From CAZGUX01 sp046160045 (lineage in GTDB: Bacteria; Acidobacteriota; Terriglobia; Bryobacterales; Bryobacteraceae): a stretch of 64,000 bases of DNA. The stretch is from positions 10,643 through 74,642 of the forward strand of contig JBJXGR010000089.1 of the NCBI GenBank assembly GCA_046160045.1, given 5' to 3'. The position numbers were made by a program, and so were the translations under genes. Under the pieces are notes generated by a model. It was given only the letters and a program-made list of their open reading frames with translations, searched no databases and was not told the origin of the DNA. Positions 1 through 8,393 of the stretch are shown piece after piece. The number at the start of each line of letters is the position of its first letter. The first letter of the stretch is position 1.

Positions 1-1
1 T

Positions 2-342
2 ATGAACGCCGCTGACCGCGTGCGGATTGAGCACATGCTCGACGCGGCTCGCGAGGCTCTGTCGTTTATCGAGGGAAGAACCCGCGATGATCTGGCACAA
101 GACCGGATGTTGTTGAGGTCTCTGGAAAGAGAGGTCGCGATCATCGGAGAGGCTGCCACGCGGGTCTCCGAAGACTTTCGTTCGCGACACCCTGAAGTGC
201 CTTGGGCCGACGCCGCCGGCATGCGGAATCGACTCATCCACGCATATTTCGATATCAATCCCGGCATCCTATGGGCGACCGTGGAGGCGGACCTGCCGCC
301 ATGGTGAAGACCTTGGAGCGGCTCCTCGGCTTGTCCGAGTGA
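2..342 (+). pseudogene. HepT-like (DUF86) protein, C-terminus frameshifted
   Basis: The first 98 or so residues match the HepT/DUF86 family, the ribonuclease-like half of MNT-HepT toxin-antitoxin pairs. The family signature R-x4-H-x-Y is visible as RNRLIHAY near residues 76-83. The reading frame stops early at 305-307, right after EADLPP. If one base is restored near position 300 the frame continues as MVKTLERLLGLSE and stops at 340-342, which is the expected length and tail for this family. So one base is missing: either a real inactivating mutation or a sequencing error. The partner nucleotidyltransferase would lie upstream, outside the window. Start taken as the ATG at 2. The family call is firm; whether the gene is truly dead is open. 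Confidence 0.75.
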
Positions 343-388
343 AACGGTGGCCTCCGACCGGCCATGACTTTCTCCCGAGCGGCGACGG

Positions 389-416
389 GCCACCGTTCCC
401 TCGCAGTCGCGGCTCT
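389..416 (+). repeat. REP-like repeat, copy
   Basis: GCCACCGTTCCC followed by GTCGCGGCTCT is a diverged copy of a roughly 26-bp element found several times in this window (consensus CCACCGCTCCCT, then GTCGCGGCTC). It sits just past the stop codon of the minus-strand dehydrogenase gene. Confidence 0.6.
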
Positions 417-418
417 GT

Positions 419-1654
419 CTACCGCAACCGCACGCCCGGGTGCTCGCCGTACTCGATCGCGGCCTCGCGGCCCTCGTTGAGGATCGACAGGCGGCCCGCT
501 TCCACCACCAGTTCGTTGTAGCTCGAATTCGCCGGAGTCGCCAGCACCCCCGCCGCGTCGATCGCTTGCAGTACTTCCAGACGGCGGGAGGGCTCGGCCG
601 TTTCCACCTCGATCGCCTTCTTCACGATGAATTCGATGGAGCGGAACCCGTAGCCGACTGCCTGTAATCCCGGCCCGCCGATATCGACATATTGGAAGTA
701 GTCGGCGCTCGGTTCGGCGAACATCGTCGCCCCGGCATCGTGAGGTTTCTCCGTGTAGCAATAGCGCAGGCCGCGATATTGGTCGGAATGCTCCAGCCAC
801 GCGCCCTTGTCCTTGCCCCGGCAATACATGGTGATGCCTTGCGTGTTGGTGCCGGGCGCGCCGTCGGGGAAGCTGAGCGCGTTCTGCACGTTCAGGCACG
901 CGCCGTTGTTCCAGATCACGCGCGCGTCCGTCCAGAGGTAGCCTTCGTTGCCGTTCGGATACTTGTCGACGATGCCGTAGACGCTCACCCGCACGGGCAG
1001 TAATCCCGTGATGAAATGCACCAGGTCCACATAGTGGCAGCCCACGTAAGTGAAGGCGTCGGAATTCTCGGTGGTGCACCAGTTCATGAAGTTGGAGTGG
1101 CGGTAATACCACTTCTCGAGCAGACACGCCGTGCCGAGCATGAACTCACCGAACATTCCTGCCTGATACCGCCGGCGCGCCATCAGGCTCCGATCGTCCA
1201 GGCGCTTGTGATACTCGATGCCGACCATCAGTCCGCGCGATTTGGCTTCGCGTTCGATCTCGAGGGCCTGCGAGTGTTCGAGCACCAGAGGTTTCACGAC
1301 CATCACATGCTGATCGTGCCGCAGCGCATGCATCACCATCTCGTAATGCAGTTGATCCGGCACGGCGATCACGACGAGCTGCCGCGGCGCCATCTCCGCG
1401 ATCACCGTCTTGTAGCGCTCGGAGTCCGGGTGCTCGTGGATGGTGGGATCGGGAATAGGGCGGAACTGTTGGCCGGGGAAGGCGCTGTGAAAGATCTCGG
1501 CCGCCTGCAGGCGGCGCAGGGAGCGCGGGCTCATTGAGGTGATGGTGATCTCACCGATGACGCCCTGGCGCTGCATCTGATACAACGACGGGAGAATCTG
1601 ATCGTTGGTGATCATGCCGCCACCGACGATGGTGACTTGGGGTTGATAGGGCAT
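419..1654 (-). CDS. Gfo/Idh/MocA family oxidoreductase
   Basis: A predicted NAD(P)-dependent sugar or cyclitol dehydrogenase of 411 residues, cytoplasmic. The N-terminus has a Rossmann start (VTIVGGGMI). A VVKPL segment stands where the family has its EKP motif, followed by EYHKRLDDR, which fits the substrate-side part of the two-domain fold. The ATG at 1654 was chosen because the Rossmann strand begins five residues later and an AAGGATT sequence precedes it; a longer frame upstream gives no family-like sequence. The gene lies downstream of a DUF1501/PSD1 pair on the same strand with a spacer of about 108 bp, so it may be co-transcribed. The substrate cannot be read from the sequence. Confidence 0.85.
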   Translation of the reverse strand: MPYQPQVTIVGGGMITNDQILPSLYQMQRQGVIGEITITSMSPRSLRRLQAAEIFHSAFPGQQFRPIPDPTIHEHPDSERYKTVIAEMAPRQLVVIAVPDQLHYEMVMHALRHDQHVMVVKPLVLEHSQALEIEREAKSRGLMVGIEYHKRLDDRSLMARRRYQAGMFGEFMLGTACLLEKWYYRHSNFMNWCTTENSDAFTYVGCHYVDLVHFITGLLPVRVSVYGIVDKYPNGNEGYLWTDARVIWNNGACLNVQNALSFPDGAPGTNTQGITMYCRGKDKGAWLEHSDQYRGLRYCYTEKPHDAGATMFAEPSADYFQYVDIGGPGLQAVGYGFRSIEFIVKKAIEVETAEPSRRLEVLQAIDAAGVLATPANSSYNELVVEAGRLSILNEGREAAIEYGEHPGVRLR

Positions 1655-1762
1655 CTGGGAATCCTTAAGTGCGCGCGTTCGGAAATGCGATAACGTCTCC
1701 AGCCGCGGAGAAGCCGGCCGAGGGGCCCGCCCCACGAACGACCGTATTTGTGAAACCGAGGG

Positions 1763-3148
1763 CTACGTGAGGATCTCCTTGACCACGACGCCCTCGACAT
1801 CGGTGAGGCGGAAGTCGCGGCCGCTCGAATGATACGTCAAACGAGTGTGATCGAAGCCGAGGAGGTGAAGCATGGTGGCGTGCAGGTCGTGAACGTGGAC
1901 CGGTTTTTCGATGGCCTTCCAGCCCCATTCGTCGGTGGCGCCGTGAGTGTAGCCGCCTTTGACTCCGCCGCCCGCGAGGAACATCGTGAACCCGTAGGGA
2001 TTGTGATCACGCCCATTCTGCAGGAACTGGCGGACGCTCACCTCGGCCGTCGGCGTGCGGCCGAATTCGGAGCCGACCAGGACCAGCGTCTCCTCCAGCA
2101 GGCCGGCGGATTCGAGGTCAGAGAGAAGGGCGGCAATCGCCGGGTCGGCCATCGCCGCCAGTCTCTGGTGCATCATGATGTCGGCGTGATGATCCCAAGG
2201 GTCGCTGGCCTCAAAGAACACTTGCGCCGTCCGCACGCCGCGCTCGATCAGACGGCGCGCCAGCAGACAGCCGCGCCCGAAGTTGGAGTCGCCATAGCGC
2301 TCGAGTGTTTGCGGCCTTTCCTTGCGCAGGTCGAAGGCGTCGGTCGCTTCGGCCTGCATGCGGTAGGCGATCTCCATCGACTGGATGCTGGCCTCGAGTT
2401 CCGCGTCCCCGCTGCGCTCGAGAAAATGGTCGCGATTCATCTGCTGCAGGAGTTCCACCTGCTTGCGCTGAGCGTCGCCGGAGGAGCGCACGGAATGCAG
2501 AAAGGGGATCAGCTTTTCGGGATCGGTGGCGCGCTCGTCATTCTGAATGTGGGTCCCCTGAAAGACGCCGGGCAGAAACTGCGACGACCACAACTGCGAT
2601 CCGACCGCATTCGGTTTGCCGGGGCAGAGCACGACGTATCCGGGAAGATTGCGGTTCTCGGTCCCGAGCCCGTAGGTGATCCACGAGCCGAAGGACGGCG
2701 CGCCAATCACGTTGCGGCCGCAGTTCATCATCACCAGGGCGGGCGGGTGATTGGGGATATCGGTGTGCATCGACCGGATGACGCATAGCTTGTCGGCGTG
2801 TCCGGCGACGCGCGGGAACAAGTCGCTGATGTCCATTCCGGAGCGGCCATACTTCCGGAAGCTGAAGGGGGAAGCCATCAGGTTGCCGGTCTTGCGCTCC
2901 GTACGGAGGTTGCCGATGGGGCTCGGCTTGCCGTGATACTTCTCCAGCGCCGGCTTGGGGTCGAACGAATCGACGTGCGACAGCCCGCCATTGAGAAACA
3001 AAAAAATGACACGCTTAGCCCTGGGCGTGAAGTGCGGCTGTTTCGGCGCGAGCGCCGCGGCCGCACCGGCTTCCCGCGCCAGCAAATGGGAGAGGCCGAA
3101 GAGGCCGAAGCCATTTGCAACGGTGTTGAGGAAAGCCCGGCGGTGCAT
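1763..3148 (-). CDS. DUF1501 domain protein, twin-arginine-type leader
   Basis: A 461-residue exported protein of the DUF1501 family (sulfatase/alkaline-phosphatase-like fold, biochemical role unknown). The N-terminus HRRAFLNTVANGFGLFG resembles a twin-arginine leader. Family motifs visible include FLNGGLSHVDSFDPKP, the GRD segment near the C-terminus and EFGRTP in the middle. It starts 6 bp after the stop of the upstream PSD1 gene, the arrangement usual for these two families in Planctomycetes and Acidobacteria, so the two products probably act together outside the cytoplasm. No substrate can be inferred. Confidence 0.9.
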   Translation of the reverse strand: MHRRAFLNTVANGFGLFGLSHLLAREAGAAAALAPKQPHFTPRAKRVIFLFLNGGLSHVDSFDPKPALEKYHGKPSPIGNLRTERKTGNLMASPFSFRKYGRSGMDISDLFPRVAGHADKLCVIRSMHTDIPNHPPALVMMNCGRNVIGAPSFGSWITYGLGTENRNLPGYVVLCPGKPNAVGSQLWSSQFLPGVFQGTHIQNDERATDPEKLIPFLHSVRSSGDAQRKQVELLQQMNRDHFLERSGDAELEASIQSMEIAYRMQAEATDAFDLRKERPQTLERYGDSNFGRGCLLARRLIERGVRTAQVFFEASDPWDHHADIMMHQRLAAMADPAIAALLSDLESAGLLEETLVLVGSEFGRTPTAEVSVRQFLQNGRDHNPYGFTMFLAGGGVKGGYTHGATDEWGWKAIEKPVHVHDLHATMLHLLGFDHTRLTYHSSGRDFRLTDVEGVVVKEILT

Positions 3149-3154
3149 GGGTTC

Positions 3155-5788
3155 TTACTCAATATAGAGGAATTCGTTCGATGCCAGCAAAACCTGGGCC
3201 AGCCGCGGCCACGGGGAGGGGCCATCGGCGACGAATCGGGCGGCGGCGCGGAGTTCACCTGGTTTGGGACCCCGTTGGAAGGCGAGTTGGTACATCCGTG
3301 CGATGCGTGCGTGCTCATCGGATGATTCACGGCAAACGCGAGCGGCCAGGGCCTGCGACTGCCGCACGACCAAGTCGCTGTTGAGCAGGAACAACCGCTG
3401 CGTGGGAACAGTGGTCGAGACGCGCTGTTCGCTGGTGAGGTTCGGATTGGGGAAGTCAAACACGGCCAGCATCGGATCGAGGCGCTGGCGGCTGACAAAG
3501 CCGTACACGGTACGCCGGAGATTGGCAGGGCTTTCGAGCTTTTCAGGCTCGCCGGGGGGAGGCGTGCGGTCGAGGTTCCCGCCGGCGGCCAGCATGGCGT
3601 CGCGCAAGGCCTCGGCATCCAGGCGACGCCGTTGGAAGCGCCAGTGGAGGCGATTGTCGGGATCGGCGGCGGCATTGGCGGGCGCACTCCGCGCGCTCAA
3701 CGCGTAGGTGGAAGAAAGCAGAATCTCACGATGCAGTTTCTTCAGCGACCAGCCCTGGTCGATGAAGCGGCGAGCCAGGTAGTCCAGCAATTCCGGATTC
3801 GACGGCCGCTCGCCGGTCTGGCCGAAGTTGCTCAGGGTTCGGACCAGGCCCCGGCCAAAATGCCATTCCCAGACACGATTCACAAAGACGCGAGCGGTCA
3901 GAGGATTGGCGGGGCTCGAGATCCTTTCCGCCAGTTCGAGGCGCCCCGCGCCGTGCCGGAAGCGCGACGGCTCCCCTTGGGAGAGAATCCGTAGAAACCG
4001 CCGCGGCGCTTCTTCCCCCAGGTTCTGAGGGTTGCCGCGGAGGTGGACGCGCAGATTCACCGGCGCGGGCACATCTTCAATGACGCTCAAGTAGGGATAC
4101 TGCGACGGCAACTGTTTCTTCGATTCCGCGACACGCGCCCGGATCGCCGCGGCCTGCTCGAGGACACCCGCAGGCAGAAACCGCGACAGCTTGTCCTGGC
4201 GATAGTAGAGCACTCCATCGGCCCGCACTTCCGGGCTCGACAGGGGCAGCGTGGGATTGCCTTTGGCGCAGAGGTCCTGCCACAGCATGTACCGGTCGCG
4301 GGCCATCGTGCGGCCTTCCACCTCGCCGAGGGTCCGCTGCACCTCGACGCCTGCCGTGAGTTGGTGATTGTACTCGTCGACCGCCTTCTTTTCTCCGATG
4401 ACCTCGCGGACCCGCGTTTCGAAGCGGGCGGCCTCGGCGCGCAGGGCGGCTTCGCCGGCCTTGGCCGCGATCAGCGAGTCCCACGGCTTCAGGAAGGGAT
4501 GAGACTTGACCGGCATGGCCAGGTAGCGCCGCCAACGGTCGAGGGTTTCGGCGTCCAGTTCCCCGCTGCTTCGGAAACCGGCGGCGGCCATGAGGTAGCG
4601 GGCGGCGCCGGCCGCCAACGAATCGATGACCCGGCTGGTCTCGCGGTCGAACAAGTCTCGAAGCGCATTCTCCTCGTGGTCGACCGCGCCCCTCCGCCGC
4701 GCGTATTCGTCGACGACTTCCTGCGGCGCCAGAGGTTGCTCGCGGGAGCGGGTGCTGCGGAAGACGCCCATCAGCGAGTAGAAGTCCTGGGTCGGGATGG
4801 GATCGTACTTGTGGTCGTGACACTGGGCGCACTGCAGGGTCAGGCCGAGGAACCCCCGGCCCAACACGTCGACTCGGTCATCGTCGGCGAACTCGCTCGA
4901 TGTATCGACGAAGGGCGTCAGGGCGGGGAGAAGTTTCCCGCTGTCCGGCAGGAGGTCGGCGGCCAGGTGGGCCTTGACGAAGACGTCGTAAGGCATGTCG
5001 TCGTTCAAGGCCCGGATGACCCAGTCGCGATAGCGGTCGAAGGCGGGCGCTTTGCCGTACATCACGTCGTTCGAGTAGCGCACGACATCCAGCCAGTAGC
5101 GGCCCCAGCGTTCACCGTAGGCGCTGGAGGAGAGCAGACGATCGACGACCGCCGCGGGCGATCCACCCTCGACGAAGGCTTGCACCTCTTCGGGAGTGGG
5201 CGGGAGGCCGGTGAGGTCGAACGTGACCCTGCGAATCCAGGTGCGGCGGTCGGCAGGCTCGACCGGCGTCAGGCCCTTGGCTTCCAGACGGGCAAGCACG
5301 AACGCATCGACGCCGGTCCTGACCCAGGCTGCGTTGCCGACTGCAGGCAGCGCAGGCTGCCGCAACGGTTGAAAGGACCAGAAGGCCCGCTGCTCCGGCG
5401 TGATGACATACTCGCCGGCTTTGGTGACGGTCTTGAGTGCGGGGTCGTCCGGCCAGGGGGCTCCCGCTTTCACCCACAGCGCGAGGTCGTCGATCTCCTG
5501 ATCGCTGAGCCGTCCCTGCGGGGGCATCCTGACGTCGCCGGTCTTCTTGACGGCACGGATGAGCAGACTCTCCACGGGATTGCCGGGGAGAATCGCGCCG
5601 CCGCGCTTGCCACCTTTCAGCAGGGCCTCGCGCGAGGTGAGTTCGAGGCCGCCGAGTTTGGAACGCGAGTGACAGGCGAAGCAGTTCTTCGCGAGGACTG
5701 GACGGATGCGTCTCTCGAAGAAGTCGCCGCCGTCGGACGCCGCCGCGGACACCGCGATCAGGGCCGGTAGAAAGGTGACCCACCACAT
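3155..5788 (-). CDS. PSD1-type (DUF1549/DUF1553) protein with c-type heme motif
   Basis: An exported protein of 877 residues. Order: signal peptide (MWWVTFLPALIAVSAAAS), a planctomycete-type cytochrome c domain with NCFACH at about residues 33-38, a DUF1549 region (GERWGRYWLDVVRYS, then a second CxxCH in LQCAQCHDHKYDP), and a C-terminal DUF1553 region (RVFVNRVWEWHFGRGLV, SNFGQTGERPSNPELLD). The ATG at 5788 was chosen because it gives a clean signal peptide; the frame is open further upstream but that part is not family-like. It is translated just ahead of the DUF1501 gene with a 6-bp gap. A role in redox-linked breakdown of an extracellular compound is plausible but unproven for the family. 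Confidence 0.9.
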   Translation of the reverse strand: MWWVTFLPALIAVSAAASDGGDFFERRIRPVLAKNCFACHSRSKLGGLELTSREALLKGGKRGGAILPGNPVESLLIRAVKKTGDVRMPPQGRLSDQEIDDLALWVKAGAPWPDDPALKTVTKAGEYVITPEQRAFWSFQPLRQPALPAVGNAAWVRTGVDAFVLARLEAKGLTPVEPADRRTWIRRVTFDLTGLPPTPEEVQAFVEGGSPAAVVDRLLSSSAYGERWGRYWLDVVRYSNDVMYGKAPAFDRYRDWVIRALNDDMPYDVFVKAHLAADLLPDSGKLLPALTPFVDTSSEFADDDRVDVLGRGFLGLTLQCAQCHDHKYDPIPTQDFYSLMGVFRSTRSREQPLAPQEVVDEYARRRGAVDHEENALRDLFDRETSRVIDSLAAGAARYLMAAAGFRSSGELDAETLDRWRRYLAMPVKSHPFLKPWDSLIAAKAGEAALRAEAARFETRVREVIGEKKAVDEYNHQLTAGVEVQRTLGEVEGRTMARDRYMLWQDLCAKGNPTLPLSSPEVRADGVLYYRQDKLSRFLPAGVLEQAAAIRARVAESKKQLPSQYPYLSVIEDVPAPVNLRVHLRGNPQNLGEEAPRRFLRILSQGEPSRFRHGAGRLELAERISSPANPLTARVFVNRVWEWHFGRGLVRTLSNFGQTGERPSNPELLDYLARRFIDQGWSLKKLHREILLSSTYALSARSAPANAAADPDNRLHWRFQRRRLDAEALRDAMLAAGGNLDRTPPPGEPEKLESPANLRRTVYGFVSRQRLDPMLAVFDFPNPNLTSEQRVSTTVPTQRLFLLNSDLVVRQSQALAARVCRESSDEHARIARMYQLAFQRGPKPGELRAAARFVADGPSPWPRLAQVLLASNEFLYIE

Positions 5789-5846
5789 GGAAAGGACGCT
5801 TGGCTTTCGCAGTATAGCGGCAGGGGAATCGGCCCGGCAAACCGGA

Positions 5847-6869
5847 CTACACCCGATAGACGGTCCAGTCGCCGCTGCAGCCGAAGCCTCGGCGGACGTG
5901 CAGAAGACCCTTGGCCGGCTCGGCGATGTACCCCGAGATGGAGTCCATGCGGGTTTCGCCGTGGCGGCAGATTCCACCCTTGCCTCCTTCGTGGTCGGAG
6001 AGGATCTGTTTCATCACGTCGACCGTGATGGCGCCCCAATGCTTTCGAACCAGGTGGCGCACCCGTTCCAGCCTGGGCTTGGAATCCGGCAGGAAGCCGT
6101 CTTCGAAGGGCCGGAAGCGGTCCGTCAGGTAATGGTTGGTGTGGAGGCGGCGATGGGCGTAGTCATCGTCGAAGAGGACGGCTGCCTCGGGCCGGCATTC
6201 GACATCGGCGATGGCTCCTTTGGCGTCCGCCAGAACCACATTCAGCGCGGAGCAGCCACGATGGCGGCGCAACACCTCGACGCCCTCGGCGACGCTACGC
6301 TGCTCGAGCAGAACCCGGCGGATGGGATAGTAGGGCACGGCGCGCTGCCATTTGAAGTTGTACAGGGCGTTGACGAAGTTCGCGACGCCGTGCTCGTTCA
6401 TGCCGGCGTAGCCTAGCTGACCGGCGAAGGTGAACATCGTGGCCCGCGGACGGCCATCGTTGGGATGCACCTTCAGAATTACCGAGACGTCCGTGTACTC
6501 GGATTCGAGGTCCTGGTTTTGACCGGCCAGGGGCAACCCGTCTTTGGTCGCCTCGCTGGTGAGAGCAAAGGCCGTGCAGCCTCCTTCGCCCGTATGCGAG
6601 GCTTCGGCGCGGCACTGGCACAAGACTGCGTCTTCCACCGGAATGCGCGCACCCTCGGCCAGGCCCAAGACCTCCTCCACGTACGCCGGGCTGAGTTGAC
6701 GGATGTGGGGCAGCAGGCGCATGGCGTTCGCCCGCAATTCCGGGCGCGGCTTGCCTGTGAGCTGGTCGATCCACTCCAGATACTTGCGGATCAAGTCTTC
6801 GGCCTGCCGGCCGTGTTCAAAACCCATGTCAAAGGGTTTGCCGCCGACTTCGATCACTGGGAACTTCAT
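5847..6869 (-). CDS. C45-type acyltransferase/peptidase (acyl-CoA:6-APA acyltransferase-like)
   Basis: A 340-residue Ntn-hydrolase-type protein similar to the peptidase C45 family. These are autoproteolytic proenzymes whose new N-terminal Cys is the nucleophile. The expected Cys is C98 in GEGGCTAFAL, followed by the GQNQDLE segment and MNEHGVANFVNAL, both family hallmarks. Start: the ATG at 6869 (MKFPVIEVGG) puts the first beta strand at the N-terminus. No signal peptide is seen, so it is probably cytoplasmic. It is 58 bp downstream of, and in the opposite order to, nothing related; the PSD1 gene follows it on the same strand. The true substrate in bacteria of this type is unknown; it may be an amide or acyl-amino acid. 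Confidence 0.8.
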   Translation of the reverse strand: MKFPVIEVGGKPFDMGFEHGRQAEDLIRKYLEWIDQLTGKPRPELRANAMRLLPHIRQLSPAYVEEVLGLAEGARIPVEDAVLCQCRAEASHTGEGGCTAFALTSEATKDGLPLAGQNQDLESEYTDVSVILKVHPNDGRPRATMFTFAGQLGYAGMNEHGVANFVNALYNFKWQRAVPYYPIRRVLLEQRSVAEGVEVLRRHRGCSALNVVLADAKGAIADVECRPEAAVLFDDDYAHRRLHTNHYLTDRFRPFEDGFLPDSKPRLERVRHLVRKHWGAITVDVMKQILSDHEGGKGGICRHGETRMDSISGYIAEPAKGLLHVRRGFGCSGDWTVYRV

Positions 6870-6969
6870 CCCTGTCACCGTATCTCCCGGGAAGGGCGCG
6901 CCGCAACCTGCGGGCGACACAAACCCTCGCCCGGCGCCACTCGTTTCACCGGGTCACAAGCGGGTTGAC

Positions 6970-7222
6970 GAGCCACCGCTCGCTCAGAAGCCGTGAAAAA
7001 ATGGGGACACAGGGACTCGCCCGCCACCGCTCCCTCACCGTCGCGGCTCTGAAGGCGTGTGGAAATCGGGAACAGCCAGCCACCGCTCGCTTACGAAGCC
7101 GTGAAAAAACAGGGACGTTCACCCCGTTTCACGGCCACAAATCGTTGATTCTCCACGAAACGTTGACCGGGAAACGGGGTGGATGTCCCGTTTTTTCACA
7201 GCCCCTTACGCTCGCGGCTCTG
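6970..7222. repeat. cluster of REP-like repeat copies in a gene-free spacer
   Basis: The spacer between 6870 and 7264 holds no gene. It contains four copies or part copies of the window's REP-like element: near 6970-6994 (GAGCCACCGCTCGCTCAG), a good copy at 7023-7050 (GCCACCGCTCCCTCACCG then TCGCGGCTCT), another near 7077-7103, and a short one ending at 7222 (CTCGCGGCTCT). Two copies are followed directly by CCGTGAAAAAA. One of these leads into the large inverted repeat at 7101-7199. Confidence 0.65.
7101..7199. terminator. large inverted repeat, likely bidirectional terminator
   Basis: A left arm at 7101-7130 (begins GTGAAAAAACAGGGACG) and a right arm at 7171-7199 (ends GTCCCGTTTTTTCAC) are close reverse complements over about 29 bases, with a 40-base loop. 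On either strand the stem ends in a run of six T, so the structure could stop transcription from both sides. On the minus strand it lies between the glycosyltransferase gene and the C45 gene. It may also be a REP/BIME-like mobile palindrome, since it is embedded in repeat copies. Confidence 0.55.
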
Positions 7223-7264
7223 AAGCAACAGGGGTGAGCGCACGGGTTCGGCGAGACGCCGGAC

Positions 7265-8347
7265 TTAACCCAGTTTCCCGGCATCAAAGAGCAGGCGCGA
7301 CATCGACTCTCGAAATGCAGCCTCGGAGAAACGGGACGCGCTCTTCTGTAGGGCCTCCGGTTGAATCGCCGGCTCCATCTCTTCAAACCTTCGAATCGCG
7401 CCGGCGAGGGTCTCGGCATCGGGTTCGTCGTAGAACACTCCGCCTTCGGGCGGAACGCTTTCCAGAACGCCGCCGCGGCCGTAGGCGATGACCGGCTTGC
7501 CGCTCGCCAGAGCCTCCACCGGGGCGATGCCGAAGTCTTCCTCACCGGGCATCAGCAGGGCACGGCATTCGGAGTACAGTGTGCGCAGGTCGTCATCGTT
7601 CACCCTTCCGCAGAACTCGATGGACGAACCCGCCTCCGACCGCAGTCTCCGGTACTCGGGACCTTCGCCGACGATTTTCAACGCTAAGCCGTCCCGGGAA
7701 CACGCGCGAACCGCGATCTCCACCCGCTTGTACGCCACCAACTCCGAGACGACCAGGTAATAGCCCTTGGGCGCGGCCGACCGGAAGCTCTCGACGGCAA
7801 CGGGAGGATAGATGACTTCCGCTTCCCGCCGGTACGTCTTCCAGATTCTCTGGCGGACGTTGCGGCTGTTGGCGACGAACTGGTCCACACGGAGGGCGGA
7901 GGCCTGATCCCATAGGCGGAGGTGATGGGAGAAGAGCGCCAGCATCCACCGGCGAGGGCCGCTCGTCCACTCGTGGAGGTACTCCGGATAGAGGTCCCAC
8001 AGGTATCGCATCGGCGAGTGGCAGTAGCAGACATGGCGCGTGTTGGAGGGGGTGATCACGCCCTTCGCCGGGCCCGATTCACTCGAGATCACCAGGTCAT
8101 AGCCGCGCAGGTCGAAGCTTTCGAGCGCATACGGCATCAGCGGGAGCAGGGAACGGTGAAGGCCGCGCAACGGGTTCAGCCAGGACGCCGTGACGCGCCG
8201 CCGGCGGATGGTGTCGCTCACTTTCTCCGGATCGTAGAAAAGTGTGAACACGTCCGCATCCGGCAGCATGCGGCACAGCGCCTCGACGACCTTTTCGCCG
8301 CCGCGCATCCCGAGCAGCCAGTAGTGAACGATTGCGATTCGCTTCAT
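7265..8347 (-). CDS. glycosyltransferase family 4 protein
   Basis: A 360-residue GT-B glycosyltransferase, predicted to move a sugar from a nucleotide-sugar donor to a glycan or lipid-linked acceptor at the cytoplasmic side of the membrane. The N-terminal acceptor domain has HYWLLGMRGGEKVVEALC. The donor domain carries the E-x7-E pattern in EEDFGIAPVEALASGKPVIA near residues 290-310. Start ATG at 8347 (MKRIAIVHYWL) fits the first beta strand and has AAGG about 14 bases upstream; a longer frame is not family-like. It is divergent from the spermidine-synthase-like gene with a 46-bp gap that must hold both promoters. The product may take part in exopolysaccharide synthesis. Confidence 0.88.
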   Translation of the reverse strand: MKRIAIVHYWLLGMRGGEKVVEALCRMLPDADVFTLFYDPEKVSDTIRRRRVTASWLNPLRGLHRSLLPLMPYALESFDLRGYDLVISSESGPAKGVITPSNTRHVCYCHSPMRYLWDLYPEYLHEWTSGPRRWMLALFSHHLRLWDQASALRVDQFVANSRNVRQRIWKTYRREAEVIYPPVAVESFRSAAPKGYYLVVSELVAYKRVEIAVRACSRDGLALKIVGEGPEYRRLRSEAGSSIEFCGRVNDDDLRTLYSECRALLMPGEEDFGIAPVEALASGKPVIAYGRGGVLESVPPEGGVFYDEPDAETLAGAIRRFEEMEPAIQPEALQKSASRFSEAAFRESMSRLLFDAGKLG

Positions 8348-8393
8348 CCGCTTCAGTGCCTTACCATAGTAGTTTGCCCTGACTCCCGGCGAC

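Noticed and set aside
4043..5770. Plus-strand frame of 575 codons
   Set aside because: It is the antisense shadow of the PSD1 gene, with no domain-like sequence and a composition set by the high-GC codon bias of the real gene.
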